Positions 1-14,100 are shown, counted from the first letter of the stretch. The stretch: 64,000 bases of DNA from Marthasterias glacialis (GCA_911728455.2 OU452228.1:8110129-8174128), one strand, 5' to 3'. Translations and numbers: made by a program. The notes: generated from the letters alone by a model not told the origin.

Positions 1-1084
1 CTATCATTTATCAGGTTCTTCAGATAACCTACCATCTTCCGCAGATTCTCTACAATTATTTTTTAATAATTTTTCTCTGGACTCATTGATACTGTCTAGC
101 CAAACCAATCCCACTATTGAAACCCTAACATAGCGAAGGCCATCGTTTTCCCTTTCCCATTTTACATCAACCTAACCACACCGAGGCAGGATATGCAAAT
201 GTTGGGGCGTTTATATATGGTCATATTACCTCGCTAAGGTGTTTTACATTTTTGAAGAATTGCGCGCAAAATGGCGAATAGGAATAAAACATTGGTGCAT
301 TCAAAAAATAAACTTACTTCCATAATGAACATAAGATACTGTAAACCGGAACGCAGATACCACATTATCTACCCGCGCAACGGTATGCTCCTTTACTTTT
401 ACAGGCCCTTACCCGCTTTTATTAGATATTTTTATCTCGTTTTCGTGTCGTAAATTCAGTTTGTAGTCGGATTGCTTTTTAAATGTGTGCCCTCTCAAAT
501 GTCACCGTCCCTTCGTACTGAATTTGGTACTAACAGCTTGAATTTTTAAGTGCCGAAGTGGGCGATTTATGGACCGATTTGGTTGATGATGCACTTTGAG
601 GAAAGACGGGAAACACGATACGAATTTACAGAAAGGGGGGTGACTTCATTAGAAGCGTTTGACGTATTTTTTCACAGAATGCCTTCCGTAATGAAATCCG
701 AAAAGCCGCTCATCGATCAAGCAGATTAATCGCACAACAATCTCGCCTGCTAACCTTCAGAAACAACATCCTGTGTTTATAATGTCCTTTTTGCTTGAAG
801 TGATTTTGGCCGCTATATTTTTTTTTGTTGGTTCTGGTGCACTTAAGACTGTGATAATGCGGGGGGACCTTATATTGCGCTTGTAATGCCATAGAGCAAG
901 GGTATTATTATATAGTTCAATGTATGGCTGACACTAATGATAGCCTGTGTGGTTCTTATATGTTACTATACGTCATTTTGGCGACTTGGTTTGGTGTTAA
1001 TTTGTGGATTCGTAACTCAGGATTAGCCGTTATAGTTTGACCTAACCATTCATTCTGAGTATTATTGTTCATACTGATCTCATA
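1..1084. other. no gene seen
   Basis: AT-rich, stop-dense sequence with only short frames. No repeat or splice pattern recognised. Confidence 0.6.
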
Positions 1085-1320
1085 CTCGAGTAATCGTCTT
1101 GTGCTCGCCTCACAGTTGAGAACGCTTTTGTATTCGCACTCTACGTGTATACTCACTTCGCGCTCGAGTACATTTCTTTTGTTTTACTCGTCTGGCACTC
1201 AAGTAAGTGTGTGAACACGCGGTAATGTACTCGTCTCGTTCTCGTGTACCTTTGTCCATTCTTACCCGTGCTCTCACCGATTGGAATGTACTCTGCTTCC
1301 ATGGTCTGTATAGCACATGT
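1085..1320 (+). repeat. degenerate ACTCG-rich repeat
   Basis: Recurrent ACTCG(T/A), CTCGTCT, CTCGTGTAC and GCTCGAGTACAT motifs in about 230 bases suggest a decayed minisatellite with no fixed period. No coding signal. Confidence 0.45.
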
Positions 1321-2696
1321 TAGATATACTCATAAATTTTTTTGATCAGAAAATCCACACTAATCGCAATACAATCAGGTCATAAATCGTCCACTGCTTT
1401 TCGTGTCCTTTCAGCCTACTTTCTTATCTCCCTATACTCCACTGCTAGACTTTTCGAGTCCAGTGTTCTATAAAAATGAAACAGAAAGTGGTACCTCTCA
1501 CGAGTGAACCAGATTGGAACGACTCGCCACAAGCCAGTGGCCCCTTTTCCCACCGAAATGACTCGCTTAATCATTTTTTTCAGTCCATTACGAAATGCTA
1601 TCGAGTTATCACAGAGAATCGCCGGTAACTATTTGCCCAGATCTGTACTAGATACACGCGTGAGTCAACCCGGCTTTTCTAGGTCAACGGTTTACAGTTG
1701 TTTCCCCCCCTTCCCGTCTAAAGAGACAGCTTTACCAAATCCTCAATCTTCGCCACTTATCGGTTTTGTTTAACCGGGGAAAGCTTGTTTTTATCTCCCT
1801 GCCGAAAGTGCATCGGGCTCTATAGACAAGCTTTATCAACACAACACACCAGGGCAATGTTTTACTCTCTTTATAACAGTGGCATGTAATTCCTCATAAG
1901 GGCAGAAATACATCGTGTAATAGCACCCGTAGAATTTAGATTGGACAAGGGAGATATTGCGCGTGATACGATCTTGCTTGGCGAGGGCGAGTAAGACTCA
2001 TAAATAATTGCTCTTCTTCACGCTTAATTCTCTGCTTTGGGGAGACCAACCTGAGCTCACTGTAATCTAACCCGCACAGCCCTCCGAGTCACACACATCT
2101 GCGACGCGGTAAAAGACTGGATATGATTCGAATCCATGCAGGAAAAATGACAACACAACAGTTTATGATTAGATTTAGACCGCAAAAACACTCGAGGTGG
2201 AGAGTGAACAGAAAGGACGTCCAAACAGTATCTCGGGAGACTCGGCGTATACTGGGTTAATATATTTAAAGTACACCAGAGATGACATTTACTGATCATA
2301 GCAGTTGAATCTATTCCGCTATAAATTGAATGGAATACCATCACAAGGCATGCCACGATGTCTATGTGAATTATTGGAGTTGAAGTCCTCATCTTTTTGT
2401 AAATAATTTCTGTCGTTTGAAGAGCAACGGCACGGAGATTACCCCACGAGTTCAAATGCCGTATAGTCCGCAGAGAAATTTCAGGTCATCTTTAAATCTG
2501 AGAGCTCTAGCTGAAACTAATATATCTCTAATGATTAAGTGACATTGCTGGTTTACGTTGAAATCAATCTGCTTTAATAAATAAATAATAGCTTTTGATA
2601 GCGACATATCTTTGAACAACTCGTGGCAGTTATGCACGTCATACACGTAAGAGAATATGCATTTGTGGTTCTACAAAGTATACTAAGTTAATAGAT
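1321..2696. other. no gene seen
   Basis: The longest frame (minus, 2455-2057, 132 codons) lacks a recognisable motif, and I could not connect it to others by splice sites. Confidence 0.5.
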
Positions 2697-2971
<275 letters not shown>

Positions 2972-4984
2972 TTATTTTGAAGAGTTGAAATTATTTCCAC
3001 CCTCTTGTGGTCATTAAACACACCGTCGGACCAAATCAGGTGATCACATTTCAGTGAAAACAATGAAAAGCGGATTATGTTTTGTCAGGTATTTGTTTGC
3101 ATGCTTTTTGTTACACGTGCTTATTTTGATTGCGGAAATCAAAATAAGCAACGGTGTTAGCTGGGGGTCTTCAAAAGCTATTTTTTCGAATTCGACAGTA
3201 TTTCAGATGGGAATGTTTCTCCAGTGGATTGGTAGTGGTATTGATAATCAGAGAGCTTTCAGATTGAAATGAGTCCATTGTACTTCTTGACAATATTTCT
3301 ACTTCTGTACAATGTCTGAAGTGTGATGCTTAGAGATTTTGCATATAAGTAGCCATGCGGGGCAGTGATTCTGATAAAGGGATTGCTCAGTTCCGACAGA
3401 TGTCGTCCGACAGCTATTATTGGTAAAGCGTGTTTGGGAAAAGTACAGAAATATCTTTATCTGGATTGTATGTTAACCACGCAGGCTATCTTGGTTGATT
3501 CGAAGAAACTGGGTATTATCAGTAGCAGTGATCGATAATGATGATGAATGGTGATATCCAAGAACTCTGATCTAAAAGGAACTATCTGATATCTCAACAT
3601 TACCCTACGGTATATCAAGTACATTATCTCTTACAGTTCATTTCATATAAGAGGCCCCCTATAATGACGTCAGCGATAACTTAAAATAGAACACCCCTGC
3701 AAGGGGTGGATACTAATTCCACTCCTAATTAGGGCACAAGTTTTGCATTGGATTTATTAACGGCATCACGTGATGCATAAGTAACGAACTTTGGGTCAGC
3801 TCTCCTGAAGACACATTGTTCGAAACGTCGAGGCTTAAAGGTACAGGCTCGTCGGGGGGAATAGCCGTCGGGTTTCTTTCGCAGTGAGAAAGGCGACTTG
3901 TTTCACGTTGTATGTATGTATGTACATGAACACGTACATGATCTTTCGTGCCATTTGAAAACGGCCGTCGGGTAATGGCGAAGAGCCTGCGTCTTTTTAA
4001 CTCGCTCCTGGTTCACAGAACCAGAACTTTCACCGAGAAGAGATTAGGATTCGTACATTGCTGGCATCTCAGAACTAGCTAAACATATAACGTCAGGTAA
4101 CCGCTCTTTAACGTTAAAGCAGCCCATGAAAAATGTATGAGAAATACTTGAGCGGCCTCGCGGGGAAAAACAAGCCGGCTGACGCTTAGATCACTCAAGT
4201 ACGGGCAGTGTCTGCCGACTAACTCAACCCGAACGTTTCATGTAATATAGGTCACGGTGACGAACACAGGGTGTGTGACTGAGTTTAGTATGTACACAAT
4301 TACACCCTTAAAGTAATGGGCATTTTTTGTCTTTTCCCCTTTTTATTTATTTTTTATTTATTATTATTATTATTATTATTTTGGAAGAATGCATACATTT
4401 AAAGCTTCTTGAAAATAGTATCTTAAAAAAAACGTGTAAAACTTGCCTTGACTTAAATGCAAAATGGTTCTTCACATGCCACGAATAATGTTTGGTTTGA
4501 AAGCTCTCGTATGTGCGGAATTCGTATAAACACAATTTCAAGCTAAACGCGTGACCATACGAACTTATTCACTGCGGTGAAACTGTCTTGTGTTCATTCT
4601 TAACGTCCCTAATGGAAACCTTCGTGTACGCGAATAAATGTAACTTGATCTTCCCTTGATTGTAACTTGTCACCATTTTATAGAAATTGATCATGATGGT
4701 CAAAAAAATGGCAGTAAAGTTGCTTTTAGACGGGGTCAACATGGACTAACCTAGCTAATAATGATATGTGCACGTTAAACACTTGAGACTTGGTGTCGAT
4801 TGAGGCAGTGCTTCTCTGCGCTGCAACGGCAAGGTCCTGAGAGACGCACTAATCAATGTGCGCGTGGACCGTTCATGGAGTGGAGATGGTTAGATGGCCA
4901 TAATCAATTAAGTATATCGCACGAGTTCGCAGGAAACTAGTTCTGACGATACCATGGATATGGATTTTGGGCACTATAGCCACG
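2972..4984. other. no gene seen; weak ribozyme-like motif only
   Basis: A 72-codon frame at 3054-3272 begins with ATG and has a hydrophobic N-terminal segment (LFACFLLHVLILIAEI), but there is no supporting context. A (ATT)n tract is near 4360. Confidence 0.5.
3795..3840 (+). other. hammerhead-ribozyme-like motif, weak
   Basis: CTGAAGA (3805-3811) and GAAAC (3822-3826) followed by GTC (3827-3829) match the core order of type I hammerheads carried by Penelope-like retroelements. Flanking CTC/GAG and AGC/GCT could form stem I. Stem II (AC/GT) is very short, so this may be a decayed copy or chance. Confidence 0.3.
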
Positions 4985-5310
4985 ACGGTGAAACTGCTAT
5001 GCAAGTTATACGATTCTCTTTTGATGACAGGGTATACAACAGCGGTGTCACAATTAATGCGTTACTTTGATTCAAGGAAAGGTACAACATTGACAGGAGT
5101 GTTGATCTCCCCCGGATCAAAATAATGAACAACATTTGAAATGATGGCGACACTGCTATAACCTCTGGTATAAGTACACTCTTTGAATCAAGAGAAGGTA
5201 CAGCATTAGTAATGATGAAATCTACTCTCTTTCAATAAAGAGAAAGTGTGGTATCAATAATGGCGGTGGTCTGTTGTCTCTGGTGAACTCCTTTTGAATC
5301 AAGAAAAGGC
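4985..5310 (+). repeat. degenerate tandem repeat (TTTGAATCAAGAGAAGGTACA)
   Basis: Four diverged units start near 5068, 5182, 5228 and 5293; each has TTTGA(A/T)TCAAG plus AAAGGTAC and often an ATGGCG-like stretch. Spacing 45-115 bases. Confidence 0.6.
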
Positions 5311-6199
5311 ACGGTTAGAAAAACAAAAGTAAGTGGAAACTGAATTCGTAAGACTACCATTTTGGCAAAAGGTATTCCGTTAATTCCGCGCTCATAGGTG
5401 GAACTTTTACCGGGGCAGTTTACCACGGGCGCAATTGGTCCAAACTTAACGAATGTCAACCGCAAATATGACGTCACAAATCTGCTGAAATGGTTGTTTG
5501 TGAACAAAAAAAAAATGTCAACCCAAAAATCACAAATTGTATAAACGACCTCTTTAATCGTACCCTTCTTCCGACGTCGACATCACCCCTCGCATGTAAC
5601 CACCTCGCCGACCGACCCAGCCGGACAAAAGACCCATCAGCCCGCGAGGATACAACAACTGAATGGCCAACCCTCTGAGAAATCTACACAAATTACCGTT
5701 TACTCTAAACTGTCACTATCCATAATTTCGCTGCTGTGTTTGCGACTTTGTAGTCATGCCACTGTCATCCCCTCAGACTCTCAAGCTTTGTCAACGGCTG
5801 AACTACTTCCCCACCCCGTGACCGTTAACTGCAATGTCCCACAAGACACAAACCTAGTGACACAGAATCTTGAAGAAGGGAGAAAGACCTCGGAAAAAGA
5901 GAGAGGGAAACTTAAGCAACAAACCGTGATCTATGGATTACGGAATCGTGCACTGTTGAGTTTTCAAAATCACAGGCGGGAGGTTGGTATCGCACTTGGT
6001 TTGTAGAAACAGTTTACATTTTGTGTTCACTTGCCAAGCCGGATGGATGGGATGCAATTTGGGCTGGATACCGTTGGGAGGGGAAGTGACGTGTTTATTT
6101 CCTTCAATGTTATGTACAGAAGGGCATCAAATGTGTCCTATCCTGAAAGGTTTTAGACACGATTCATCATCTAGTATGGCGATGAACTGCCCTTATTAT
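5311..6199. other. no gene seen
   Basis: Several overlapping 60-90 codon frames lie in a GC-richer patch (5490-6200), but none has a domain or compatible splice chain. Confidence 0.45.
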
Positions 6200-6716
6200 T
6201 ATTAAGCTATTCGTTCATGTTTTTGGTTATCTGCCTCGATTCGGTTATTCGTTCATAATTTGGTTCTCTGCCTCATTTCGGTTATTCGTTCATGTGTTGG
6301 TTCTCTGCCTCGTTTCGGTTATTCGTTCATGTTTTAGTTCTCTGCCTTGTTTCGGTTATTCGTTCATAGTTTGGTTCTCTGCCTCGTTTCGGTTATTCGT
6401 TCATGTTTTAGTTCTCTGCCTTGTTTCGGTTATTCGTTCATAGTTTGGTTCTCTGCCTCGTTTCGGTTATTCATTCATGTTTTAGTTCTCTGCCTTGTTT
6501 CGGTTATTCGTTCATAATTTGGTCCTCTGCCTCGTTTCGGTTATTCGTTCATGTTTTAGTTCTCTGCCTTGTTTCGGTTATTCGTTCATAATTTGGTCCT
6601 CTGCCTCGTTTCGGTTATTCGTTCATGTTTTTGTTCGCTGCCTCGTGTCGGTTATTCGTTCATAATTTGGTTCTCTGCCTTGTTTCGGTTATTCGTTCAT
6701 ATTTTGTGTTCTGTCT
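6200..6716 (+). repeat. 37-bp minisatellite with 74-bp dimer structure
   Basis: About 13-14 units of TTTCGGTTATTCGTTCAT plus a variable half. Two half types alternate, GTTTTAGTTCTCTGCCTTG and (A/G)ATTTGGTTCTCTGCCTCG, so the true repeat is a 74-bp dimer in the middle of the array. Confidence 0.93.
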
Positions 6717-8216
6717 GTAATTTGGTTCTTCCATTCTGCTCCATTCTGTCATTGGCTTTTTCATCTAATTCGGAAGCAGTTATATCTTAATTGTCATTTC
6801 AAAGTAAGACTAAAAACGTTGTCACACTACTGCCTCTTTCTCGTCCAAAATCAAACCGAGCTGGTAGTACTAATTAGGGATCTATTAGATTCATGTTTTA
6901 CACGTTACTAAATGGTGTGATATAGCTGAACTGAGCTACGATAAATTAAATGTGTGTGCTGTTTGTATGTCAAGAATAACGTCGTGTTATTCTTCAATTA
7001 ATATTAATATAATTGGAAAGTACATCAAACAGTTGTCGTATCCCCAGCCCCCACCGTGACAAGATATAATTTATGTTTACAGCAAACCACCAGTGCGAGT
7101 AACTTCTACTAGTTAGTGAGTTTCGTCTTTAACAGATCATTTGGCATAATAATGTACGGAGGTTTAAAGGAGGCTTGGTTGCAACGTCTAATGTTTCGTT
7201 ACGGCCTATAGTCTATACTTTACAATCGATAAGTTGCGTGTAAGGTTGGCACTTCGGCTGTTTTTCCTGATGGTCTCTTTAGCCACCGTACATATTCCAA
7301 TCAGCACAGGACATAATTATAATAATATAAAGAAACTGCCTCAAAGCATAATGCTGAAACCCATGCCAAAATTCGTAGACCATATGAGTTTTTCAACTGT
7401 GGCGTTTCTCTGGTTTCTTGTATCATGTATCATCATTTCTGTGGTCACAAAGTGTTAATTACTACGCCTCACGGCAGCATTGATTCCGGTGTGACGACCC
7501 CGCCGAGTGTGACGTTAAAAAAAAAAACTAGTCCGATAGCAGGTCAGTGGATGGACGCAGTGTCGTTGGCTTGACTAGAAAAGGAAGAGATGAAGACCAA
7601 AGCACAGACACGCAGCTTAAAAAATAATAACATAAAAAAGTTTCTAATATCACCCATAAATCTCGTAAGAGGTGGCCAGACGTCGTTACATGAAGCCATT
7701 TTGTCTAATGTGATTTGTGCAAATCGGCACCATGCAGACTCCTTGCTATGAGCAGCATTCTTATATGCATTTGCGCTTAAATATAATCCTAAATAGAGAA
7801 GTGACAAACGGCCGGTGCCAACTTCAATCTACACCACGATGCATCAAAATATTGTGAACAACAGATAAAGAGGGAGTGCCAGGAATAATGCATGGCATAA
7901 TATGGAAGAGCCTCCTTCAATTAGTCGGTTGAGGAAGTATATTTTATAGTAATAATATTAAAAATCGAACATTTAGTGTGCAGATGCCTCCCCTAAATAC
8001 AACTGGTTAAGATATTTTTTTTTCTAGAAACGTTCAAAGAAACACCGCATGGATGGTGATGATTTGGTATCTATTACATCTTTAGCATGTGTATTTTGAT
8101 TTCATCGATCGATTTGTTGGAACTATTCAGCCTTTGTCTATTTGCCTGAGACAGACCCGATGTTTAGTCGATCTGTAGTCTCCAATTAGTCATAAAATAC
8201 ATGTTATACAAAAACA
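6717..8216. other. no gene seen
   Basis: AT-rich; contains only short frames. One (7234-7458) looks membrane-like but starts with TTG and is unsupported. Confidence 0.5.
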
Positions 8217-8841
8217 GTTTGTTTGTTTGTTTGTTTGTTTGTTTGTTTGTTTGTTTGTTTGTTTGTTTGTTTGTTTGTTTGTTTGTTTGTTTGTTTGTTT
8301 GTTTGTTTGTTTGTTTGTTTGTTTGTTTGTTTGTGTGTTTGTGTGTTTGTGTGTTTGTGTGTTTGTGTGTTTGTGTGTTTGTGTGTTTGTGTGTTTGTGT
8401 GTTTGTGTGTTTGTGTGTTTGTGTGTTTGTGTGTTTGTGTGTTTGTTTGTTTGTTTGTTTGTTTGTTTGTTTGTTTGTTTGTTTGTTTGTTTGTTTGTTT
8501 GTTTGTTTGTTTGTTTGTTTGTTTGTTTGTTTGTTTGTTTGTTTGTTTGTTTGTTTGTTTGTTTGTTTGTTTGTTTGTTTGTTTGTTTGTTTGTTTGTTT
8601 GTTTGTTTGTTTGTTTGTTTGTTTGTTTGTTTGTTTGTTTGTTTGTTTGTTTGTTTGTTTGTTTGTTTGTTTGTTTGTTTGTTTGTTTGTTTGTTTGTTT
8701 GTTGGGTTGTTTGTTTGTTTGTTTGTTTGTTTGTTTGTTTGTTTGTTTGTTTGTTTGTTTGTTTGTTTGTTTGTTTGTTGGGTTGTTTGTTTGTTGGGTT
8801 GTTTGTTTGTTGGGTTGTTTGTTTGTTTGTTTGTTTGTTTG
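8217..8841 (+). repeat. (GTTT)n microsatellite, ~625 bp, with octamer block
   Basis: Pure GTTT runs flank a central block of GTTTGTGT octamers (about 8333-8443, roughly 14 units). GTTGGGTT interruptions occur at 8701, 8778, 8794 and 8810, the last three exactly 16 bases apart. Open frames on both strands are artefacts. Confidence 0.97.
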
Positions 8842-10908
8842 GGAGGGGGGCTCAAACCATGCTCAAACCGTCTGAGCCCAGGCACCTGCATTCTTGCGTG
8901 CAAGGATTCTTAACAGTAGTCAAAGAAATTGCCTTCTCCAGGAAACCACCGGAGTAAATATAGTCCACTTGTTTGTGTTTGGTTGATACAGAGAGGAACA
9001 AAAGCAGCTTTTTTCCCCCCAGAGATTGGTGTAGATTGCGATATCGAATTACGCGCAAGCTGCGGGGACCATCGTGGTTGTTGTATCTTCACGACTCGAT
9101 AGAGATAAAATAGTGGAACGGATTCCACACGAGCAATTTTGAAGTTCACACCCTTTCGAACAAATTTCATATCTTGTTTGTGTCCATGACAATATGCTAT
9201 ACATGGCTCTTTATAGATCTGCACGCCCACTCATTCCATGAACTTCAAATCCCCAAAGGTCAACGGGGTAAAAACCCGGGACACATATTCATTCTCCTGT
9301 GGTTGGTGGTGGTAAATAAAGTCTCATATACAGCATGCCCATATGGTGCCCGTGTCGAGATTGAAAGGCGATCCAACTCCATCACAGATCATGAAGATGA
9401 AACTGAATCCAATTTTCCGATCTGTGTGAATAGTATCAGTTCTCTGCTCCTTTGTGCGCCACTGACAATATCCCATTGACGCATCTGCGCCCGGCAGTTT
9501 TCAAACAATTATATTTTCTTTTGGACGGGGTAGCAACTATCCGGTTGCATACTGCGAGCGAGGCGGATACCCCCCCCCCCCCGGCACCTCCGCTACAGAC
9601 AGTTTCCAGCACAGGTGATGTAAACTTCCCCTTTCTGAGAGCGGAGGAGGGAATTTGACACTCTTGGTAATAGCAGTCCGTCCTGCAGCCACGCGACCGG
9701 TTCACTGACTGAAACGGATGCGCGACATCTTACACACGCACTTGACGTTTAAAGGGGGAGTGGCGAAACCAGGTGGGGGTGTGCAGGCGGGGGAGGGGTA
9801 CTGGAGCCCCCCGCTCAGAACCCTTGCCCCTCTATCTCCCTCTTGCTCTCCCAAATGAGATCGAATATTAATGCACAAATGAATTACACAATGAACATGT
9901 CAGGTTACGCCAATGAAGGAGGGTTGTCCCTTAAATATTAAAGGTGCATCCTATCAAGTTCCCCCCAGAGCAATTACAGTGCATCGAATTCAACCTTTTG
10001 ATCCAATCTAGAAATGCCTGTATAAACAATGGGGTGCGTGCTTCGCAAAAAACTTGGGCCTAAAGCATTCTGCAGACGGTCAAAGATAAAGAATGCATTG
10101 CATCAAATCATTCAAGAAAGGTGCGATGCGATAGCCCCTTTAAGTTATCTTCGTTTTTTTCATATGATTACAAAAGAACCCCAGGGGGTCAAAGATTAAT
10201 CGGCACAAAGTGTGTACAAAAGTCTACATAGGGAAACATTGTACATTTTGTGCATACTGTCAAACCATGTGTTTGATGATAATTTCACCAATATATTGCC
10301 GTAGACTCTGTCACCTTGTTTACAAAAAGAGGGACCTACCTCGTACATTCACAATTCAGGGCACTTCCTGATAGACAAAGTACTGCGCTCACCATTTGAG
10401 AAATTTTATATTCTAAAAATCAAAATTGTGAAAATAAACAGCTGAACACGTGCCCCCCTTTCTTCATAAAAAAAAAAGTTAATACAAATCGCACAGGGTG
10501 CCATTTCCATTAAAGTGAAGGTGTTTTCTTCCATTTAGCTGTGTACAAATCTCGCCTGCAGGAACTCCGGGACTCTTGTGGCTCGTTTGTAAAGATGGGA
10601 TTTCACCAGTATAACATGATCTGGATATGAACGACATCAACATGCGCAAAAGTAATGACAAAACCATAGCGTTTTTGTTTCTCTCGTTGTTTTAACAAAA
10701 ACACCAACGTGTATATGTCTTTTTTTTTTTTACAGGCTGTGTGAATTGTGTGTTTATTTAAACAAGTCGATCATTACAAGAAATTGACTCCACCAATAAC
10801 GTACTTTCCCTTAAGAATTCCTGTAATAAGTAGCGGTACACAATACTTTGCGCGCCAGAAAAAAAATGTCCCAAGACCAAGGTCACTGCTGTAATAACCC
10901 TATTTGTA
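8842..10908. other. no gene seen; C-rich runs
   Basis: Short frames only. A GTGGCGAAACCAG motif at about 9762 followed by G-rich sequence may be a truncated relative of the element at 10909. A poly-C run lies at 9571-9582. Confidence 0.5.
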
Positions 10909-11121
10909 TCAGTGACGTAACCAGAGGGAAGCCCCGCTTGGAACTCTTGTCCCCTCTTGCCCCCCCCCCCAAAAAAAGGGGGTCATAAGCCCTGTACAAA
11001 TGAATGGTTCGATACATTAAATAGGCCCCCAAAATCGTGTCTTTGCCCCCCCCCCCCCCCCGCTTGCCCCTACCCCCTCCCTCCACCTCCAAAGGAAAAC
11101 AAGTCTGGTTGCGCCACCGTC
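10909..11121. mobile_element. possible MITE, GTGACGTAACCAG / CTGGTTGCGCCAC ends
   Basis: AGTGACGTAACCAGAGGG on the left and GTCTGGTTGCGCCACCGT on the right are imperfect inverted repeats. The interior is dominated by poly-C runs (10963-10972, 11047-11061). A similar single motif is at 9760-9775, and a related pair at 46298-46500. Confidence 0.5.
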
Positions 11122-14100
11122 TCGTACCATAATCCATACCAATTTACAGCACCCAATAAACTATTCAAACGCGGTGTGCTATTAGACAAAAATACTCACC
11201 TCCTTTGAAAACCCCACATCGCCAATAACATTAAAGATATTGCATATTTTCCCCCATTTTCTTTGGATTGTTATTAACGCTCATTCATCTCGGAGTCGGT
11301 GCACTTTTGTAACCGTGGGTAGACGCCTTGTTTGTGGGCTTTTATGTGTGGTGTTAATCGGTGCAATTAAGTTAATGTCAGTCAGGGCAACGAAGTTACC
11401 GTGTATGGGTGTAATTCAATCCGACTGCCAGTATTTGATAACTGTTTTTTACTCCAGCCTGTTGATACTGGCGCTGAAATTCCAAGGTATACGAAGCACA
11501 AATACGGGAATTGTGAATCGAGTATACCCGCGCAGCACGATCAAAATTGTGCTTGCTCGGTGATCAACAAATGGAGGGGGCACGCTCCCTAAACCACACC
11601 CATCAAATCAACTATATGGATATGCTGGCATGAGCGTCAACACACGACTATAACTTTATTTAAGTACGAAATTGCTGAACAGAAGAAAGAAGTATCGACT
11701 GTGTGGAAAGCGCCTCTGAGAGAAGACGCCGTGGTCGTCCGACTTTCACTTGTTACTGACAAATAACGGAGTGGCCGGTGTGACTTGTGACTTTGAATGA
11801 ATGTGACAGTGTAAATTACATTGAGATTATATAGAGAAAGCAAATACAAATCCTTCGAACGTAAACCAGCGCTATGAGCAGCGCTACAATGCGCACTTCA
11901 GCTCGCTTGTAATAACAAGCATTGCTCTGTGATACAAGCGACGAGTACCCTGTCACATCAAATAATAAGTGTCACTTCTATATCGACGTCAGGTGTGGTG
12001 CACTTTCACAGAATGAAGTATTATCCCAGTCATATTGATCAATTGTCTCTTATTACAGAGACTCCGTACAAGCGTTGTTTGCACAGATATCCATTGGAAA
12101 GATATCATGTATCATTAATAAGGTCAACGATCCCAACGTGTTGAAATTAATTTTCCCTTTCCCCCCCCCCCCCCCCCCTCAAACGGAATCCCTTAATCAG
12201 CGTTCTTCAATCAGGTTTCATTTCTGGATAGAAACTTGTTAAGTCCTTGCTCCTTAAGCCAACATATTTCTCACCTAGTATTTTCAACTAGGCCTATATG
12301 TAAGGAAAGTCCAATACAATTTCAACTGGCACCTACAGATGGACTTTGGGATTTATTACCTCAGCTGCCTGCCGTGTCTCATATCAAATCGGCTAAAATC
12401 TGGATAAATCCCATTAGAGCAAGTTTTTACTTTCGGTCTTGGGAGACTGCTCTTCTGGAGGAATGATTTTACAGGATGAATTATCCGGAATGGATTCCTG
12501 ACGACCTTGCTCAGGAGATAATGTGCAATATGTAAAAGCTATACTCTTCTCCGTCTAAAAAAAATCACATGGGTTTGAAAGTATAGGTGACGAGGCCATT
12601 TCAAGCTAGTTTGTGCGCTGTGAGAGCTCGTCACCGATTCAATTCGGTCATGCTTTTTGAGGTGGTATTCAGGTCTTGGGACAAGTAGGCGTAGCCTCTG
12701 TATAGCTTTCAGAGGTGGCCGCATTGTCAAGTATTTCATAGCTCTCTTGCTGTTCTCACTGCAAATCTCAAGCCTCTGTCCGCAGGTATGGAAACATTTG
12801 CTTTTATAGTAAGCAGGTGTGCCTTCCATCAAAAAAACCCTGCAAAGAAATTCATAATTCCTTTAGCTGTCTCGAGTCCAATTCCCCCAAACAGACGCTA
12901 CTAATTGCCGTTTACAATTTCATTTTTCCTTGTGCATCTTGTATTTCTATTACCGTTCCCATAACAAAAAATTAAAATACTTATTCTCCAATTAAATTAT
13001 CCAGAGAAATTGTTCGATCCTGTTCGAATTGTAAAGGCAATTGAAGATTTCAAATCAAACTTTCGCACAGCAACTTTACATCGACGGAAAAGTTCGTCCA
13101 TTTTTATTGGCACTTCAATCTTGTATATATTTTTTTCAGTGAAAAACACTGTTATCCCAATTTGTAATTTTTCGTGTGAAGTACAAGGGATTTGGGAATC
13201 ATTGTCCTATCAAGGATAGATTCAGGTTCAAGTTAAACATATGCGCAATAAACTGTTCAAATTCAAACGACACTTTAACTCCAGCTGGTGTTCTTAGACT
13301 AATCAAGACATTGCGTTTTCTTTTGAAATTAATAACAGCAGTCTGTTGGTCTTTTGTGAAGGACTATTAGTAATTCATCATCGGCTTGCCTTGACTGTGA
13401 AAATCAACAATTTCCAACAACGGAAAACACCGCATATAACAGCCGCCGGAAAGGGAAACCAGTTGTGTAACTGAAAAACAAAATAATAACCTGGACGATG
13501 TAAATTGTGCCCCTTTGGTGTTGTCCTTCCCTTTGAGATAAATACGTCACTACATACAGATTTTCAACTTACACAACTTGCTGTTTCTTCATTCGGCATA
13601 AGCCTAGCTACAGAAAAAAGGTCATTGGTTTCCATGTACGTTTTTTAATACAGAATGGAAAATGTGCCGAATTCACTATCGTCGGTACATTTCCTTTTAC
13701 TTCTCTCTCTCTCTAACCATGCTCGAACATCATCAATCAGTTGAAACACGATGTTACAGCATCATCCGGTAGGCTGTCACCACCAGATAATCAGAATGTT
13801 GCCTTCACTTTAAGTATCTCCAGCCCCACCTTGCCGTAGGCCTTAATCGATGAACCGCTTTCCCCCTTAAAGTGACAACCCTCGTCCCTGATTTCGGTTG
13901 CATCTTCTTTAACCCCCCCGGGGACATACCGTACTTTTGTTCACGTTATGCCACAATCAGCGGAGGTTTTTCACTCGCCGAAATCAGCTAGATTCTCTTC
14001 GATGGTCTTGGGGGCATATACAGGCAAATCTAACCAACAACTGTGCCGTGAGGTTTTAAGGTGTCTGTTAATATTTTAAAGTGAAAGGCACAGCACTGGT

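Noticed and set aside
2057-2455. 132-codon minus-strand frame
   Set aside because: No recognisable motif and no plausible exon partners; its length is within chance for this window.
7234-7458. Membrane-like 74-codon frame
   Set aside because: It begins with TTG, not ATG, and has no acceptor or promoter evidence.
8190-8957. Four long overlapping frames of 228-244 codons on both strands
   Set aside because: They are translations of a (GTTT)n microsatellite (poly-FVCL or poly-NKQT) without start context, splice sites or domains.
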